64,000 nt of DNA from Vreelandella zhaodongensis. GTDB taxonomy: Bacteria; Pseudomonadota; Gammaproteobacteria; Pseudomonadales; Halomonadaceae. Every line of letters starts with the position of its first letter. The stretch's first letter is position 1. The notes below the pieces were generated by a model. The model worked only from the letters and a program-made list of their open reading frames with translations. It was not told the origin of the DNA and did no database searches. Below are positions 31,635-41,836 of this stretch, one piece after another. The DNA is taken from assembly GCF_013415115.1 (NCBI RefSeq), contig NZ_JACCDD010000001.1, positions 1-64,000 on the forward strand. Direction: 5' to 3'. Made by a program: the position numbers and the translations under genes.

Positions 31635-33800
31635 ATGCGCAATAACCAACCTGTTACTCAGCGCGAGTATAAGCTCGATGATGAGACGGTGCTGATCTCA
31701 CGCTCAGATTTGAAGGGTAACGTGACCTACGCGAATGCAGCCTTCGTCGAGGTAAGTGGCTATACCCGCGATGAACTGATGGGAGCTCCCCATAACTTAA
31801 TTCGCCACCCAGATATGCCCGAAGCGGCCTATGCAGACTTCTGGAAGACCATTCAGTCAGGTGCAACCTGGCAGGGGACGGTCAAAAACCGCCGTAAAAA
31901 CGGCGATCACTATTGGGTCAGTGCCACTGTGGCCCCGCTCAGAGATGGTGACCGTATTGTGGGGTATACCTCGGTGCGTCGTAAGGCACCAGCCCACAGC
32001 ATTGCGCTGGCTGAAACCGTCTATAAAGAAATACGCGAAAAAGGCAAGTCTCGCCGTTACACACTGTCCCAAGGCGCGCTTAAACGCCGTGGGCTGGGGG
32101 GCTTTTTGGCGCGTTTTCAGTTTAATAGCCTAAAAGCTAAGCTAACGGGCATGGTAGTGGCGTCACTTATTTTGTTAGGGCTGGCAGGTGGTTTGGGAAT
32201 GTACGGCTTAACGGTTTCTGGTGAGCGCCTAGATACATTAAACCGCACAGGGCTAGAAGCGGTCGCCAACCTTCAGCGGTTAGAGCGCCAAATTGGTCAG
32301 GTGATTACCCTGTTGGAACCTGCTGTGCGCAATCCCCGTCGAGTCGATATTGAAGCGGTAACCGCATCAGTTAATGAGTACTCCCAGTCAATACAGACGC
32401 TTTGGAACGAGTACCTTACCGACAGCAATGCCAGTGCAGAGCGCCTACAAACCTTTGACTCTGGATTAGCTGAATGGGGTAACAGCGTTGATACCGCGAT
32501 GACAGCGATCAGCGAAGCAAACGGATTTGCCGCTTTCGAAGCCTTTAACGACGGCGTACAGCCTACCACTGAGCAGTTAAGAGAAGGCAGCAGTCAGCTA
32601 GTCAGTGATGAGCGGGCAAGTGCCGAAGCGCTGGTCGGTAAGGCGCAGCAGGGGCGTCAGCAAATGTTGGTGGCCCAAGTGGCGTTGTTGGTCATTGGTT
32701 TACTCTTAATGATAGGTCTCAGTGCTGTGATTTTAAGATCTGTGCTGCGCAGTGTGGAAGGGGCGCGGCATATTACTTTTCAAATCGCAGCAGGTAATCT
32801 AGCTGCACGCGAACGTCGTGAAACGAAAGACGAGCTGGGCGAGTTGCTTTATTCGTTGGACACCATGCGCTTTAGCTTGGCGAGCATTGTCGGTGACGTA
32901 GAGCATCGGGTGTCGGTGGTCACGCCTGCCGTTCAGCAAATTGCTGCCGAAAATGAAGAGCTTGCTTCTCGCACCGAACAGCAGGCGTCTTCACTGCAGC
33001 AAACGGCCTCAAGTATGGAAGAGATGACTTCCACGGTGCAGCAAAACACTGAGAACGCCCGCCAAGCGACGGAGCTGGCGGTGCAGAATGCCTCAAGTAC
33101 CCGCGATACCCGAGAGCAAATGCAGCAGTTAGTCGCCAGAATGCAGCGTATTGCTCAAAGCGCTGAAAAAATGACGGAGATGATAGGCGTCATTGACGGG
33201 ATCGCTTTCCAAACGAATATCTTGGCACTCAATGCATCGGTCGAAGCCGCTCGTGCCGGTGAGCATGGCCGAGGCTTCGCGGTGGTTGCTAGTGAAGTAC
33301 GCAACTTAGCAAGCCGCAGTGCGGATGCGGCCCAAGAGATTCGCAAGATGATCGATAGCACGACACAAGAAGTCAGTGGTGGGCGCGGCGCGGTTGAACA
33401 AGCTGAGCTTGCCATCGACAATGTGATGCAGCAGGTTAGCCGTGTCAGTGAACTAATGGAGTCCATTAGCACCGCCTCGAGCGAGCAAAGCAGCGGCATT
33501 GGCCAAATTAACTCCGCGATTGCCGAGATGGACAATGTGACTCAGCAAAATGCCACCAAGGTACAAACCATCGCGGCTTCTGCCGATAACTTAGCGCTAG
33601 AGACGTTTGAGTTGGCGAATGTGGTGGATGCCTTCCGATTGGAAGGTGCTCAGGAAGAAAATGTCCATTCTGCCCGGGAAAAGCTACAGCAGGTTAATCA
33701 AGCGCAGCGTAAAGCGTCACTGAGCCTGCCTTCAGGGGGAGGCTCTGCAGCAAGGGGGCTGGCTAACCAAGCTCCCTCAGAGCAGTGGGAAACGTTTTAA
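31635..33800 (+). CDS. Aer-like PAS-containing methyl-accepting chemotaxis protein
   Basis: The protein has 721 residues. An N-terminal cytosolic PAS domain (about 20-120) carries the Aer-like [17 protein letters not shown] segment. Then come a linker, a membrane helix (about 175-198), an extracytoplasmic helical domain of about 150 residues, a second helix (about 348-368), HAMP, and a signalling domain with the hairpin tip [20 protein letters not shown]-like region (here NASVEA). Aer itself lacks a periplasmic domain, so this receptor may sense both inside and outside. The C-terminus is QWETF, the CheR/CheB tether pentapeptide. FAD binding by PAS is a family inference. Confidence 0.9.
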   Translation: [721 protein letters not shown]

Positions 33801-33941
33801 CACTGTGATGGGTAAGGCAGCAAGGCTGTTTCTCTCAACATCTAGTCTCCGCGGTGCGCTCATGCCACAATCTAAGGCCGCTGGATTCACTTGCCTGTCG
33901 CCAAGAATGCGGCAGGCCATGATAAAGATGTAGAGGACACC

Positions 33942-35786
33942 ATGCCCGAGTATCGCTCCCGTACGACCACTGCTGGCCGCAATATGGCCGGTGCCCGCGC
34001 CCTTTGGCGCGCCACCGGTATGAAAGATGACGACTTCCATAAGCCCATTATTGCGGTTGCGAACTCGTTTACTCAGTTTGTGCCGGGCCATGTTCACTTA
34101 AAAGACATGGGTCAGCTGGTCGCACGTGAAATTGAAAAAGCAGGCGGTGTTGCTAAAGAGTTCAACACCATTGCGGTAGACGACGGCATCGCGATGGGTC
34201 ACGACGGCATGCTCTATTCGCTGCCCAGCCGCGATATTATCGCCGATAGCGTTGAGTATATGTGTAACGCCCACTGCGCCGACGCGCTGGTGTGTATTTC
34301 CAACTGCGACAAAATTACCCCTGGGATGCTGATGGCTGCCATGCGCCTCAATATTCCGGTGATTTTTGTCTCGGGCGGGCCCATGGAAGCGGGCAAAACC
34401 AAGCTGCTAGATCACGGACTAGACCTTGTCGACGCTATGGTTATGGCGGCTGATGATAGTGTCGATGATGAAACCCTGGCAGAAGTCGAGCGCAGTGCTT
34501 GCCCCACCTGCGGCAGTTGCTCGGGCATGTTTACTGCCAACTCTATGAACTGCCTAATGGAAGCATTAGGTCTGGCGTTGCCCGGTAACGGCACTGTGCT
34601 GGCGACTCACTCTGACCGTCGCCGCCTGTTTGAAAATGCGGGCCACCGCATTGTGGAGCTGGCCAAGCGCTACTACGAAGGTGACGAAGCCCACCTATTG
34701 CCCCGTGCGATTGGCAATAAAGCCGCGTTCAGAAATGCCATGACGTTAGATATTGCCATGGGTGGTTCCACGAATACGATTCTGCATTTGCTGGCAGCGG
34801 CTCAGGAAGCGGAAGTTGACTTCTCCATGGCGGATATTGATCGGCTTTCCAGGGAAGTGCCGCAGCTATGTAAAGTGGCCCCGAATACCCAGAAATACCA
34901 TATTGAAGACGTTCACCGCGCGGGTGGTATTATGGCCATTCTAGGCGAGTTGGATCGCGCGGGTGTGCTGGATACGTCAGTGCCGACTGTCTACGGCGAT
35001 AGCCTAAAAGCGGCGCTGGAAGAGTGGGATATTATGCGCTCGCCAAACGCTGAGGTGGTCGAATTCTTTAAAGCAGGCCCTGGTGGCGTTCCGACCCAAA
35101 CGGCTTTCTCACAAAGCGCCCGCTGGCCAAGTCTAGATGGTGATCGGGCGACCGGTTGTATTCGCGACCTAGCGCATGCGTTCTCAACAGAAGGTGGCTT
35201 GGCTGTGCTTTACGGCAACATCGCCCTCGATGGTTGCGTGGTTAAAACGGCAGGCGTTGATGACTCGATTCTCGTGTTCGAAGGCAAAGCCCACGTTGTT
35301 GAATCCCAAGACCAAGCGGTAGCCAATGTCTTGGATGGAAAAGTCAAAGAAGGCGATGTGGTGGTGATTCGCTACGAAGGCCCTAAAGGCGGCCCTGGCA
35401 TGCAGGAAATGCTCTATCCGACCTCGTACTTAAAATCTAAAGGGCTAGGTAAAGCGTGTGCGCTGCTAACGGATGGCCGCTTCTCTGGCGGTACTTCTGG
35501 GCTTTCCATTGGCCACGTTTCCCCTGAAGCAGCGGCGGGTGGCGCGATTGGTTTGGTCGAGCAGGGCGATACTATTTTGATCGATATTCCCAACCGCACG
35601 ATTAACGTACAACTGTCTGATTCTGTGTTGGCGAAACGCCGTGAGGCGATGGAGGCCAAAGGCAAAGACGCCTGGAAGCCCGTAGAGCAGCGTCCCCGTA
35701 AGGTAACGCCCGCACTGAAAGCCTACGCATTACTGGCAACGTCAGCAGACAAAGGCGCGGTTCGCGATCTTTCCAAGCTCGACTAA
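33942..35786 (+). CDS. ilvD: Dihydroxy-acid dehydratase
   Basis: The protein is 614 residues from ATG 33942 (AGAGGA upstream), matching E. coli IlvD length; the longer frame from 33891 is not needed. The iron-sulfur cysteines are in [12 protein letters not shown] and [19 protein letters not shown]. The C-terminal [21 protein letters not shown] segment is intact. It catalyses the third step of valine/isoleucine synthesis in the cytosol. Monocistronic, with a terminator just downstream. Confidence 0.97.
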   Translation: MPEYRSRTTTAGRNMAGARALWRATGMKDDDFHKPIIAVANSFTQFVPGHVHLKDMGQLVAREIEKAGGVAKEFNTIAVDDGIAMGHDGMLYSLPSRDIIADSVEYMCNAHCADALVCISNCDKITPGMLMAAMRLNIPVIFVSGGPMEAGKTKLLDHGLDLVDAMVMAADDSVDDETLAEVERSACPTCGSCSGMFTANSMNCLMEALGLALPGNGTVLATHSDRRRLFENAGHRIVELAKRYYEGDEAHLLPRAIGNKAAFRNAMTLDIAMGGSTNTILHLLAAAQEAEVDFSMADIDRLSREVPQLCKVAPNTQKYHIEDVHRAGGIMAILGELDRAGVLDTSVPTVYGDSLKAALEEWDIMRSPNAEVVEFFKAGPGGVPTQTAFSQSARWPSLDGDRATGCIRDLAHAFSTEGGLAVLYGNIALDGCVVKTAGVDDSILVFEGKAHVVESQDQAVANVLDGKVKEGDVVVIRYEGPKGGPGMQEMLYPTSYLKSKGLGKACALLTDGRFSGGTSGLSIGHVSPEAAAGGAIGLVEQGDTILIDIPNRTINVQLSDSVLAKRREAMEAKGKDAWKPVEQRPRKVTPALKAYALLATSADKGAVRDLSKLD

Positions 35787-35801
35787 GACTAGGCGCTATG
35801 T

Positions 35802-35830
35802 AAAACAGCCCGTGCAAAGCGGGCTGTTTT
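35802..35830 (+). terminator. Rho-independent terminator after ilvD
   Basis: A perfect 11-bp stem (AAAACAGCCCG / CGGGCTGTTTT) with a 7-base loop starts 15 bases after the stop codon and ends in a T-run. Confidence 0.88.
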
Positions 35831-35896
35831 ATGTGGACTGCTTTATTTGGACTGCTTTATGCCCAATGCAAACCGTCAAAACGACTAAGGAATGTA

Positions 35897-36949
35897 ATGA
35901 AGGCGATTATTAACGTCGGCCTCGTTGGCTATGGTTTTGCGAGTAAAACGTTTCATGCGCCGCTGATTCAGGCCACAGAAGGCTTGGATCTGGTGGCAGT
36001 ATCTTCCAGCGATTCCGCTAAAGTGCATGCTGATATAGATGTCGAGGTTGAAAGCCAAGCGCTGGCGCTATGCCAGCGCAGTGACATTGACCTCATCGTT
36101 ATTCCAACGCCTAACGACACGCATTTTCCGCTAGCCAAGGCCGCGTTGATGGCAGGTAAGCACGTGGTGGTTGATAAGCCGTTTACCGTCACGCTGTCAG
36201 AAGCCAAGCAGCTAAAAGCGCTGGCCATTGATAAAGAGTGCTTGGTGTCGGTGTTTCACAACCGTCGCTGGGACAGTGACTTCCTCACGGTTAAAGCGTT
36301 GCTGGAAGCCGGTACCTTAGGGCGTATCACGGGGTTTGAGTCGCGTTTTGATCGTTTTCGGCCTGAAGTGCGTGATCGCTGGCGCGAAAAAGCCATTCTT
36401 GGTGGTGGCATTTGGTATGACTTAGGCCCGCACTTGCTCGACCAAGCCTGCGAGCTGTTTGGGATGCCGAATGCCATCATGCTAGATCTAGGCGTGCGCA
36501 GAGACGACGCTACAGTAGATGATGACTTTTTAGCGCTGTTAGAGTACGACGGTTGCCGCGTTAGCCTTAGTGCTGGTGCGTTGATCGCTGAACCAACACC
36601 GCGGTTCCGCATTCATGGAACAAAAGGCAGCTATCTTAAATATGGTTTAGATCCGCAAGAGGATCGTTTAAAAGCCGGTGAGACGCCTACGCCTGCATGG
36701 GGCGATGACTCTCCTGGCACGCTGACCCTTCGTGAGGGTGAAACGGAAGACGCGCCGCTGATTCGCCACGAGCATGATACCCAGGCGGGCGACTACCTCG
36801 CATATTATCAAGGCGTGTCCGCCGCGATTCGCAATAATACACCGCTGCCTGTCGATATTGATGATGCGCTACGCAGCATGACGCTGTTGGAAGCTGGCCT
36901 AGATAGTCACCGCCAACGCCGCTGGATACCGCTTAAGCATCATTTGTAA
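35897..36949 (+). CDS. Gfo/Idh/MocA-family NAD(P)-dependent oxidoreductase
   Basis: The protein is 350 residues from ATG 35897 (TAAGG upstream). The N-terminal Rossmann fold has GLVGYGFASKTFHAP. DKPFTVTLSEAK is the canonical EKP-like active-site region. The catalytic C-terminal half includes GGGIWYDLGPHLLDQA. It resembles E. coli YdgJ-type sugar or inositol dehydrogenases. The substrate cannot be assigned from sequence or context, since it stands alone between ilvD and nudE. Confidence 0.88.
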   Translation: MKAIINVGLVGYGFASKTFHAPLIQATEGLDLVAVSSSDSAKVHADIDVEVESQALALCQRSDIDLIVIPTPNDTHFPLAKAALMAGKHVVVDKPFTVTLSEAKQLKALAIDKECLVSVFHNRRWDSDFLTVKALLEAGTLGRITGFESRFDRFRPEVRDRWREKAILGGGIWYDLGPHLLDQACELFGMPNAIMLDLGVRRDDATVDDDFLALLEYDGCRVSLSAGALIAEPTPRFRIHGTKGSYLKYGLDPQEDRLKAGETPTPAWGDDSPGTLTLREGETEDAPLIRHEHDTQAGDYLAYYQGVSAAIRNNTPLPVDIDDALRSMTLLEAGLDSHRQRRWIPLKHHL

Positions 36950-37003
36950 GCACCAATACGGCGGCTCAGTGCTGGAGTAAATGCTCTGCCGGCGTCGTTC
37001 CGC

Positions 37004-37047
37004 CGCCTCTCGCGGGTGCCGCCTACGCTCGTTCCTCGCGAGAGGCG
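37004..37047. repeat. 11-bp palindromic element in the oxidoreductase-nudE gap
   Basis: A perfect inverted repeat (CGCCTCTCGCG / CGCGAGAGGCG) has a 22-base GC-rich interior and lies between convergent genes. It resembles a REP-type extragenic palindrome more than a terminator, as no T-run follows. Nothing else is seen in this 180-base gap. Confidence 0.5.
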
Positions 37048-37131
37048 TTATCTCTCGCTACATAACCCACTGGATTCATAGGTTTTGTAGTGCGGTGTAA
37101 GCATTAGCGCACTCGCAAAGGCAGCGCGGTT

Positions 37132-37749
37132 TTACAACAAATCCATTGCGTTATCACGTTTCTCTTCGCGCAGCTTATCCCTGGCGATATAGAGTGCGGC
37201 GATGGCGCGGGCCTCATGGAAGTCGTCCCGCAATAGCAAGGCGGGTAGCTCTTCAATGGCGTGGGTTTCGACAATCAACGGTTCTGGCTCGTCGCCTGGC
37301 AGGCGCTTGGGATAAAGGTCGGTGGCCATCAGCACCTGCATGCGGTGGCGCATATAGTTGGGTGCTAACGAAAGCTCTACTAGCGGCTCAATGCGGTGCG
37401 CGCCAAAGCCACACTCTTCCATTAGTTCACGGTTGGCAGCGGTGACAATATCTTCGCCAGGATCAACCAATCCCTTTGGCAGCGTCAGCACATAATCTTC
37501 AAAGCCAGCAGCATATTCACGGATAAGCAGTACATGTTCCGGGTCGGGCATGGCAATGATCATCACTGCGCCCCGGTCAGCGCCGGTCAAGCGTTCGAAC
37601 TGGCGTTCCTCACCGTTTGAAAAGCGCAAATCAAGCGACTCAATATGAAATAAACGGCTCTTGGCGACGCTCTCTCTCGCCAAAATTTGCGGCTTACGAG
37701 GGTAGCCGCTGTGGGTGTCGCCGGGTGATGATTCGTAGTTAGACATCAT
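37132..37749 (-). CDS. nudE: ADP-sugar/NADH pyrophosphatase NudE
   Basis: The protein has 205 residues. The Nudix box is complete (GLVDPGEDIVTAANRELMEECGFG, quoted as its parts GLVDPGED and RELMEECGFG), giving the catalytic RExxEE. NudE hydrolyses ADP-ribose, Ap3A and NADH. Two ATG codons follow each other at 37749 and 37746; GGAGG is 1 or 4 bases away, favouring the second. It is divergent from yrfG, as in E. coli-like gene orders. Confidence 0.9.
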   Translation of the reverse strand: MMSNYESSPGDTHSGYPRKPQILARESVAKSRLFHIESLDLRFSNGEERQFERLTGADRGAVMIIAMPDPEHVLLIREYAAGFEDYVLTLPKGLVDPGEDIVTAANRELMEECGFGAHRIEPLVELSLAPNYMRHRMQVLMATDLYPKRLPGDEPEPLIVETHAIEELPALLLRDDFHEARAIAALYIARDKLREEKRDNAMDLL

Positions 37750-37819
37750 GCCTCCGTGGCTGCAAAAAACGGGTTACGCTACAATAGCACGCTTACTCTC
37801 TTTTAAGACTGGAGCAGCA

Positions 37820-38497
37820 ATGATTGATTGGCGCGGGATTGATACCGTCTTGCTCGATATGGACGGCACGCTGCTGGATCTGCATTTCGATAGCCACTTC
37901 TGGCTAGAGCATCTGCCGAAGCGCTATGTCGAGCTTCATCAGTTAGATGTCGCTAGCCAGGAAGCGCTGCGCGCCCGCATCATTGGTGAACAAGGGACAC
38001 TGAATTGGTACAGCTTAGCCTACTGGAGCCGAGAGCTTGGCGTCGACATTGTGGCTCTAAAACGCGAAGTGCAGCACCTGATTGGGTTACGCAGTGATGC
38101 TCTGGACTTTCTAACATGGCTGAAGAAAGCTCATCCGCGCGTTGTACTGGCCACCAACGCCGACCGCGCCAGTTTAGCGCTTAAGCTGCCGTTAACGGGG
38201 TTGGAAAACTACCTCGATGCCATCATCTCATCAGAAGACGTGGGTGCTGCTAAAGAAGAGCAAGCATTCTGGTTCGCACTTCAAGAACGCGAGCCGTTTG
38301 ATCCAGCGCGTACGCTATTCATTGATGACAATGCCAGCGTGCTTGAAAGTGCCCGAGAATTTGGCATTAAATATCTTTTGGGTATTAAACAGCCTAATAG
38401 CCAGCGGCCTGAAAAAGAGTTGCAAGAGTTTATTGCCCTAGATCGGTTTGCCCAACTGCTGCCAGACAACCTACCTGGGCAGCGAGGAGAGCGTTAA
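37820..38497 (+). CDS. yrfG: HAD-family GMP/IMP nucleotidase, YrfG type
   Basis: The protein is 225 residues from ATG 37820 (GGAG upstream). HAD motif I is LLDMDGTLLDLHFD, motif II is in VLATNAD and motif IV is TLFIDDNASVLE. YrfG of E. coli is a purine nucleotidase. The gene is followed immediately by hslR (1-base overlap) and hslO, the same order as in E. coli. Confidence 0.92.
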   Translation: MIDWRGIDTVLLDMDGTLLDLHFDSHFWLEHLPKRYVELHQLDVASQEALRARIIGEQGTLNWYSLAYWSRELGVDIVALKREVQHLIGLRSDALDFLTWLKKAHPRVVLATNADRASLALKLPLTGLENYLDAIISSEDVGAAKEEQAFWFALQEREPFDPARTLFIDDNASVLESAREFGIKYLLGIKQPNSQRPEKELQEFIALDRFAQLLPDNLPGQRGER

Positions 38498-38886
38498 TGA
38501 GCGACAGCGTTCGCTTAGATAAGTGGCTATGGGCTGCGCGGTTTTTCAAAACCCGCGCCTTGGCCAAAAAAGCCATAGAAGGTGGCAAGGTTCACTATGA
38601 CGGTGCCCGCGTAAAAACCAGTAAAAATGTCGAGCTAGGGGCGCTCATTCGTGTCCCTCAAGGCTGGGATATTTTTGAGGTCGAAGTCATCGCCCTTTCT
38701 GACCAGCGACGCGGTGCGCCAGAAGCGCGCAAGCTCTACGCTGAAACCGAAGAAAGCGCCCAGCGCCGTGCGAAAGAGGCCGAGGTGCGTCGCTTGACCA
38801 ACGAGGCGATGCAGCATCCCCTTAAGCGGCCCGACAAAAAACAGCGGCGTGATATTCATCGCTTCCAGCGCCAACAGGGCGAATGA
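38497..38886 (+). CDS. hslR: Ribosome-associated heat-shock protein Hsp15
   Basis: The protein has 129 residues with an S4 RNA-binding domain at the start (VRLDKWLWAARFFKTRALA) and a basic C-terminal tail. Hsp15 binds 50S subunits carrying a stalled nascent chain and helps recycle them. It overlaps yrfG by one base and lies 60 bases before hslO. Confidence 0.95.
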   Translation: MSDSVRLDKWLWAARFFKTRALAKKAIEGGKVHYDGARVKTSKNVELGALIRVPQGWDIFEVEVIALSDQRRGAPEARKLYAETEESAQRRAKEAEVRRLTNEAMQHPLKRPDKKQRRDIHRFQRQQGE

Positions 38887-38946
38887 GCGCCATCGCGTTC
38901 ATACTTACCCGCCACCCAAGCTTTCTCCTTTTTCTACGGTCTTGTT

Positions 38947-39822
38947 ATGTCTGATCAAATCCAGCGTTTCCTGTTCGACCAAACTAACGTACGCGGTGAA
39001 ATCGTTACGCTTAGTACTGCCTACCATGAGGTACTAGACTGCCATGCCTACCCGCCAGCGGTTAATGAGCTGTTAGGTGAGTTGCTTGCCGCCGTTGCCT
39101 TGCTAACGGACACGGTAAAGCTAGACGGCACGCTGAGCATTGAAGTGCGTGGCCGGGGAACGCTGTCGCTGTTGATGGCCGAGTCCAACCCTGGCGGAGA
39201 ATTACGCGCCATCGCGCGTATTGCCGAAGACGCTGTGCTCCCCAGTGAATATGCCAGTTTCCGAGAGCTGGTCGGCGAAGGCCAAATTGTGATTACCCTC
39301 GACCCACGGGAGGGACATCGCTATCAAGGCATTGTTGCGCTGGATCACGATACGCTAGGTGGCTGCCTCGAGGCCTACTTCGGCCAATCAGAACAGCTGC
39401 CAACCCGCCTTTGGCTGTCGGCAGACGGCGAACGAGCTGGTGGGTTATTGCTTCAGCGTTTGCCTGATGCGTCACAAAATCAAGATGTCGATGCCTGGGA
39501 GCGTAGCGTTCATCTCGCCGATACTATCAAGACGGAAGAGCTGCTAGGGCTTGAGCAGCGTGAGGTGCTGTACCGTCTTTATCACGAAGAAACGGTGCGG
39601 GTGTTCGAACCTAAAGCACTGCGCTTTGGTTGCACCTGTTCTAGGGAGCGAATGAGTCACGCGCTTTACACGCTCGGGGCAGAAGAGCTGCGTGATATTT
39701 TGCGCGAAGAGGGCGCTATCGACACACAATGCCACTTTTGCCATACGAAATATCACTACACAGCTGCAGATATTGAGATTTTATTAGAAAATCCAGACGC
39801 ACCTCCTCCCGTAATCCACTAG
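38947..39822 (+). CDS. hslO: Redox-regulated chaperone Hsp33
   Basis: The protein has 291 residues. The C-terminal zinc/redox switch is present as CTC ([10 protein letters not shown]) and CHFC. The central motif [16 protein letters not shown] region is intact. Hsp33 becomes an active holdase when its zinc cysteines are oxidised. The ATG at 38947 lies close to a weak ribosome-binding sequence. Last gene of the yrfG-hslR-hslO unit. Confidence 0.96.
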   Translation: MSDQIQRFLFDQTNVRGEIVTLSTAYHEVLDCHAYPPAVNELLGELLAAVALLTDTVKLDGTLSIEVRGRGTLSLLMAESNPGGELRAIARIAEDAVLPSEYASFRELVGEGQIVITLDPREGHRYQGIVALDHDTLGGCLEAYFGQSEQLPTRLWLSADGERAGGLLLQRLPDASQNQDVDAWERSVHLADTIKTEELLGLEQREVLYRLYHEETVRVFEPKALRFGCTCSRERMSHALYTLGAEELRDILREEGAIDTQCHFCHTKYHYTAADIEILLENPDAPPPVIH

Positions 39823-39849
39823 TTCTGTAGTCGCAGCTGAACATGGGTC

Positions 39850-40015
39850 CTAAAAACCGTTTTAGCAGCGTACTAGGTATAGTAAAGGCTACAGGTCGCC
39901 TGTCGAACGTCTGTTTGAATATTTACTGCGCCGCAACACAAAATATGGTGTCGCTGTAGTAGTTTAACTACAAGATATTTGATTAACGCCCCCGTTTCCT
40001 GGGGGCTTTCTTTTT
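39850..40015 (+). ncRNA. Structured transcript end between hslO and pckA (candidate sRNA or 3' UTR)
   Basis: The 310-base gap holds three potential hairpins: CTAAAA/TTTTAG at 39850-39865, an imperfect stem-loop at about 39923-39961, and GTAGTTTAACTAC at about 39957-39969. A clear terminator follows: GCCCCC, 7-base loop, GGGGGC at 39988-40006, then TTTCTTTTT. A TATAGT box lies at 39878. It may be a small RNA or simply the long 3' end of hslO. The terminator itself is solid. Confidence 0.35.
39988..40015 (+). terminator. Rho-independent terminator upstream of pckA
   Basis: The stem GCCCCC / GGGGGC has loop GTTTCCT and is followed by TTTCTTTTT. It closes transcription coming from hslO, or from the candidate RNA before it. 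A second small hairpin (GGCGTC GGT GACGCC, 40091-40105) lies in the pckA leader. Confidence 0.85.
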
Positions 40016-40132
40016 GCCATAATGCGCCGGACTTCAGCGCACTCAGCCCATGTCTATTGGAAACAATACGGGGCTGAGATGATTTCTCAAGGCGTCGGTG
40101 ACGCCCGGTAAATTCGAGACCCAGGAATCGAC

Positions 40133-41689
40133 ATGACCACGACTCAAGCCGCTCCCCAAGCCCACGTTAATCTTAGTAGCGCCGAACTGATCGAGCGCGC
40201 CGTGGCCCGTGGTGAAGGCCGCCTGTCGGCTAACGGTGCGCTGGTGGTAAACACCGGCCTGCGCACAGGGCGTTCACCGAAGGATCGCTACATCGTCGAT
40301 GAGCCATCCACCCGCGATAGCATCGACTGGGGCAGCGTTAACCGCCCATTTGATGCTGAAAAGTTTTCAGCGCTTTGGGCTCGAGTAGAAGATTATCTGG
40401 GTAGCCGTGAGCATTTCGTGGCAGAGCTGCATGTGGGCAGCGATAGCACACACTACCTACCGGTACGCGTGTCCACTGAAACCGCTTGGCAAAACCTATT
40501 TGGCCGTACCATGTTTGTACGCCCTCAAGCCTACAATCCTGCGGTTAAAGATGAGTGGACAATTCTTAACGCAGCGGGCTTTGAGTGTGACCCCAGCCGC
40601 GACGGTACTAACTCTGATGGCTGCGTCATTATTAACTTTGCTGAGCGCAAAGTGCTGATTGCCGGTATGCGCTACGCTGGCGAAATGAAGAAAGCCATGT
40701 TCTCGGTGCAGAACTACCTGTTGCCGGAAGCCGATGTACTGCCGATGCATTGCTCCGCTAACGTCGGTGAAGACGGTGAAACCTGCCTGTTCTTTGGCCT
40801 CTCTGGCACCGGTAAAACCACTCTGTCCGCTGACCAAGCGCGCTACCTGATTGGCGACGATGAGCATGCGTGGGGCGACGGTATTGTCTTCAACATGGAA
40901 GGTGGCTGCTACGCCAAGTGTATCGACCTTTCTGAGAAGAACGAGCCGGTTATCTGGAACGCGATTAAGTTTGGTACCGTGCTGGAGAATGTCGTTCTGG
41001 ATGACCGTCGCGAGCCGGATTACGCTGACGATAGCCTGACCCAGAACTCCCGTGCCGCTTACCCGTTAGAGCACGTTGAAAAGCGCGTACCAGAAAACCT
41101 GGCAGGCGAGCCCAATGCCATTGTGTTCCTGACCTGTGATATGTCAGGTGTTCTACCGCCTGTATCGATTCTTTCTAAAGAAGCTGCCGCTTACCATTTC
41201 TTGTCAGGCTACACCGCGAAAGTAGGGTCGACCGAAATGGGCTCTTCAGAAGGTTTGGCCGCCACGTTCTCTACCTGTTTTGGTGCGCCTTTCTTCCCGC
41301 GTCCCGCACGCGAATACGCTGACCTGCTGGTCAAGCGGGTAGATAAGAAAGATGCCCAGGTTTATCTCGTCAATACTGGCTGGACAGGCGGTGCCTACGG
41401 TGAAGGAGGTTCACGCTTCTCTATCCCGACGACTCGCGCCATTATTAGTGCCATTCAGTCAGGCGTGTTACGTGACGTTGAGACCACGCTTGTTGAGGGG
41501 CTGAACCTGCAAGTGCCGCTGGCTGTACCAGGTGTAGATTCAAGCCTGCTCAACCCTCGCGAAACATGGGCTGACAAGGATGCGTACGATCGTCATCTTC
41601 AAGATCTGGCCACTAAATTCGTCGATAACTTTAAGAAGTTTGAAGGCGTTAATGACGCGATTATCAAAGCAGGTCCACAGTTAACCTGA
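40133..41689 (+). CDS. pckA: Phosphoenolpyruvate carboxykinase (ATP)
   Basis: The protein has 518 residues, close to the family length. The ATP-binding kinase loop is [10 protein letters not shown]. The metal and oxaloacetate region includes [10 protein letters not shown] and the adjoining ECYAK-equivalent GGCYAK, preceded by [10 protein letters not shown]. It converts oxaloacetate and ATP to PEP, the entry step of gluconeogenesis. Position after hslO is as in E. coli. Monocistronic with its own terminator. Confidence 0.97.
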   Translation: MTTTQAAPQAHVNLSSAELIERAVARGEGRLSANGALVVNTGLRTGRSPKDRYIVDEPSTRDSIDWGSVNRPFDAEKFSALWARVEDYLGSREHFVAELHVGSDSTHYLPVRVSTETAWQNLFGRTMFVRPQAYNPAVKDEWTILNAAGFECDPSRDGTNSDGCVIINFAERKVLIAGMRYAGEMKKAMFSVQNYLLPEADVLPMHCSANVGEDGETCLFFGLSGTGKTTLSADQARYLIGDDEHAWGDGIVFNMEGGCYAKCIDLSEKNEPVIWNAIKFGTVLENVVLDDRREPDYADDSLTQNSRAAYPLEHVEKRVPENLAGEPNAIVFLTCDMSGVLPPVSILSKEAAAYHFLSGYTAKVGSTEMGSSEGLAATFSTCFGAPFFPRPAREYADLLVKRVDKKDAQVYLVNTGWTGGAYGEGGSRFSIPTTRAIISAIQSGVLRDVETTLVEGLNLQVPLAVPGVDSSLLNPRETWADKDAYDRHLQDLATKFVDNFKKFEGVNDAIIKAGPQLT

Positions 41690-41759
41690 TCGATAATTAA
41701 CCTAATTTGCACGTTAGAGTGTAAGTTGTCGAACGCTTGAACAACTAAATAGTCATAAT

Positions 41760-41788
41760 GGGGTAGTGCTAACGCGCTGCCCCTTTTT
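41760..41788 (+). terminator. Rho-independent terminator after pckA
   Basis: A 10-bp stem (GGGGTAGTGC / GCGCTGCCCC, two G-T pairs) with loop TAAC is followed by five T residues. Confidence 0.85.
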
Positions 41789-41836
41789 ATTGCCTATTTA
41801 TTGCCTATTTCCCTTACATTTTGAAAGGGGGTTTAT

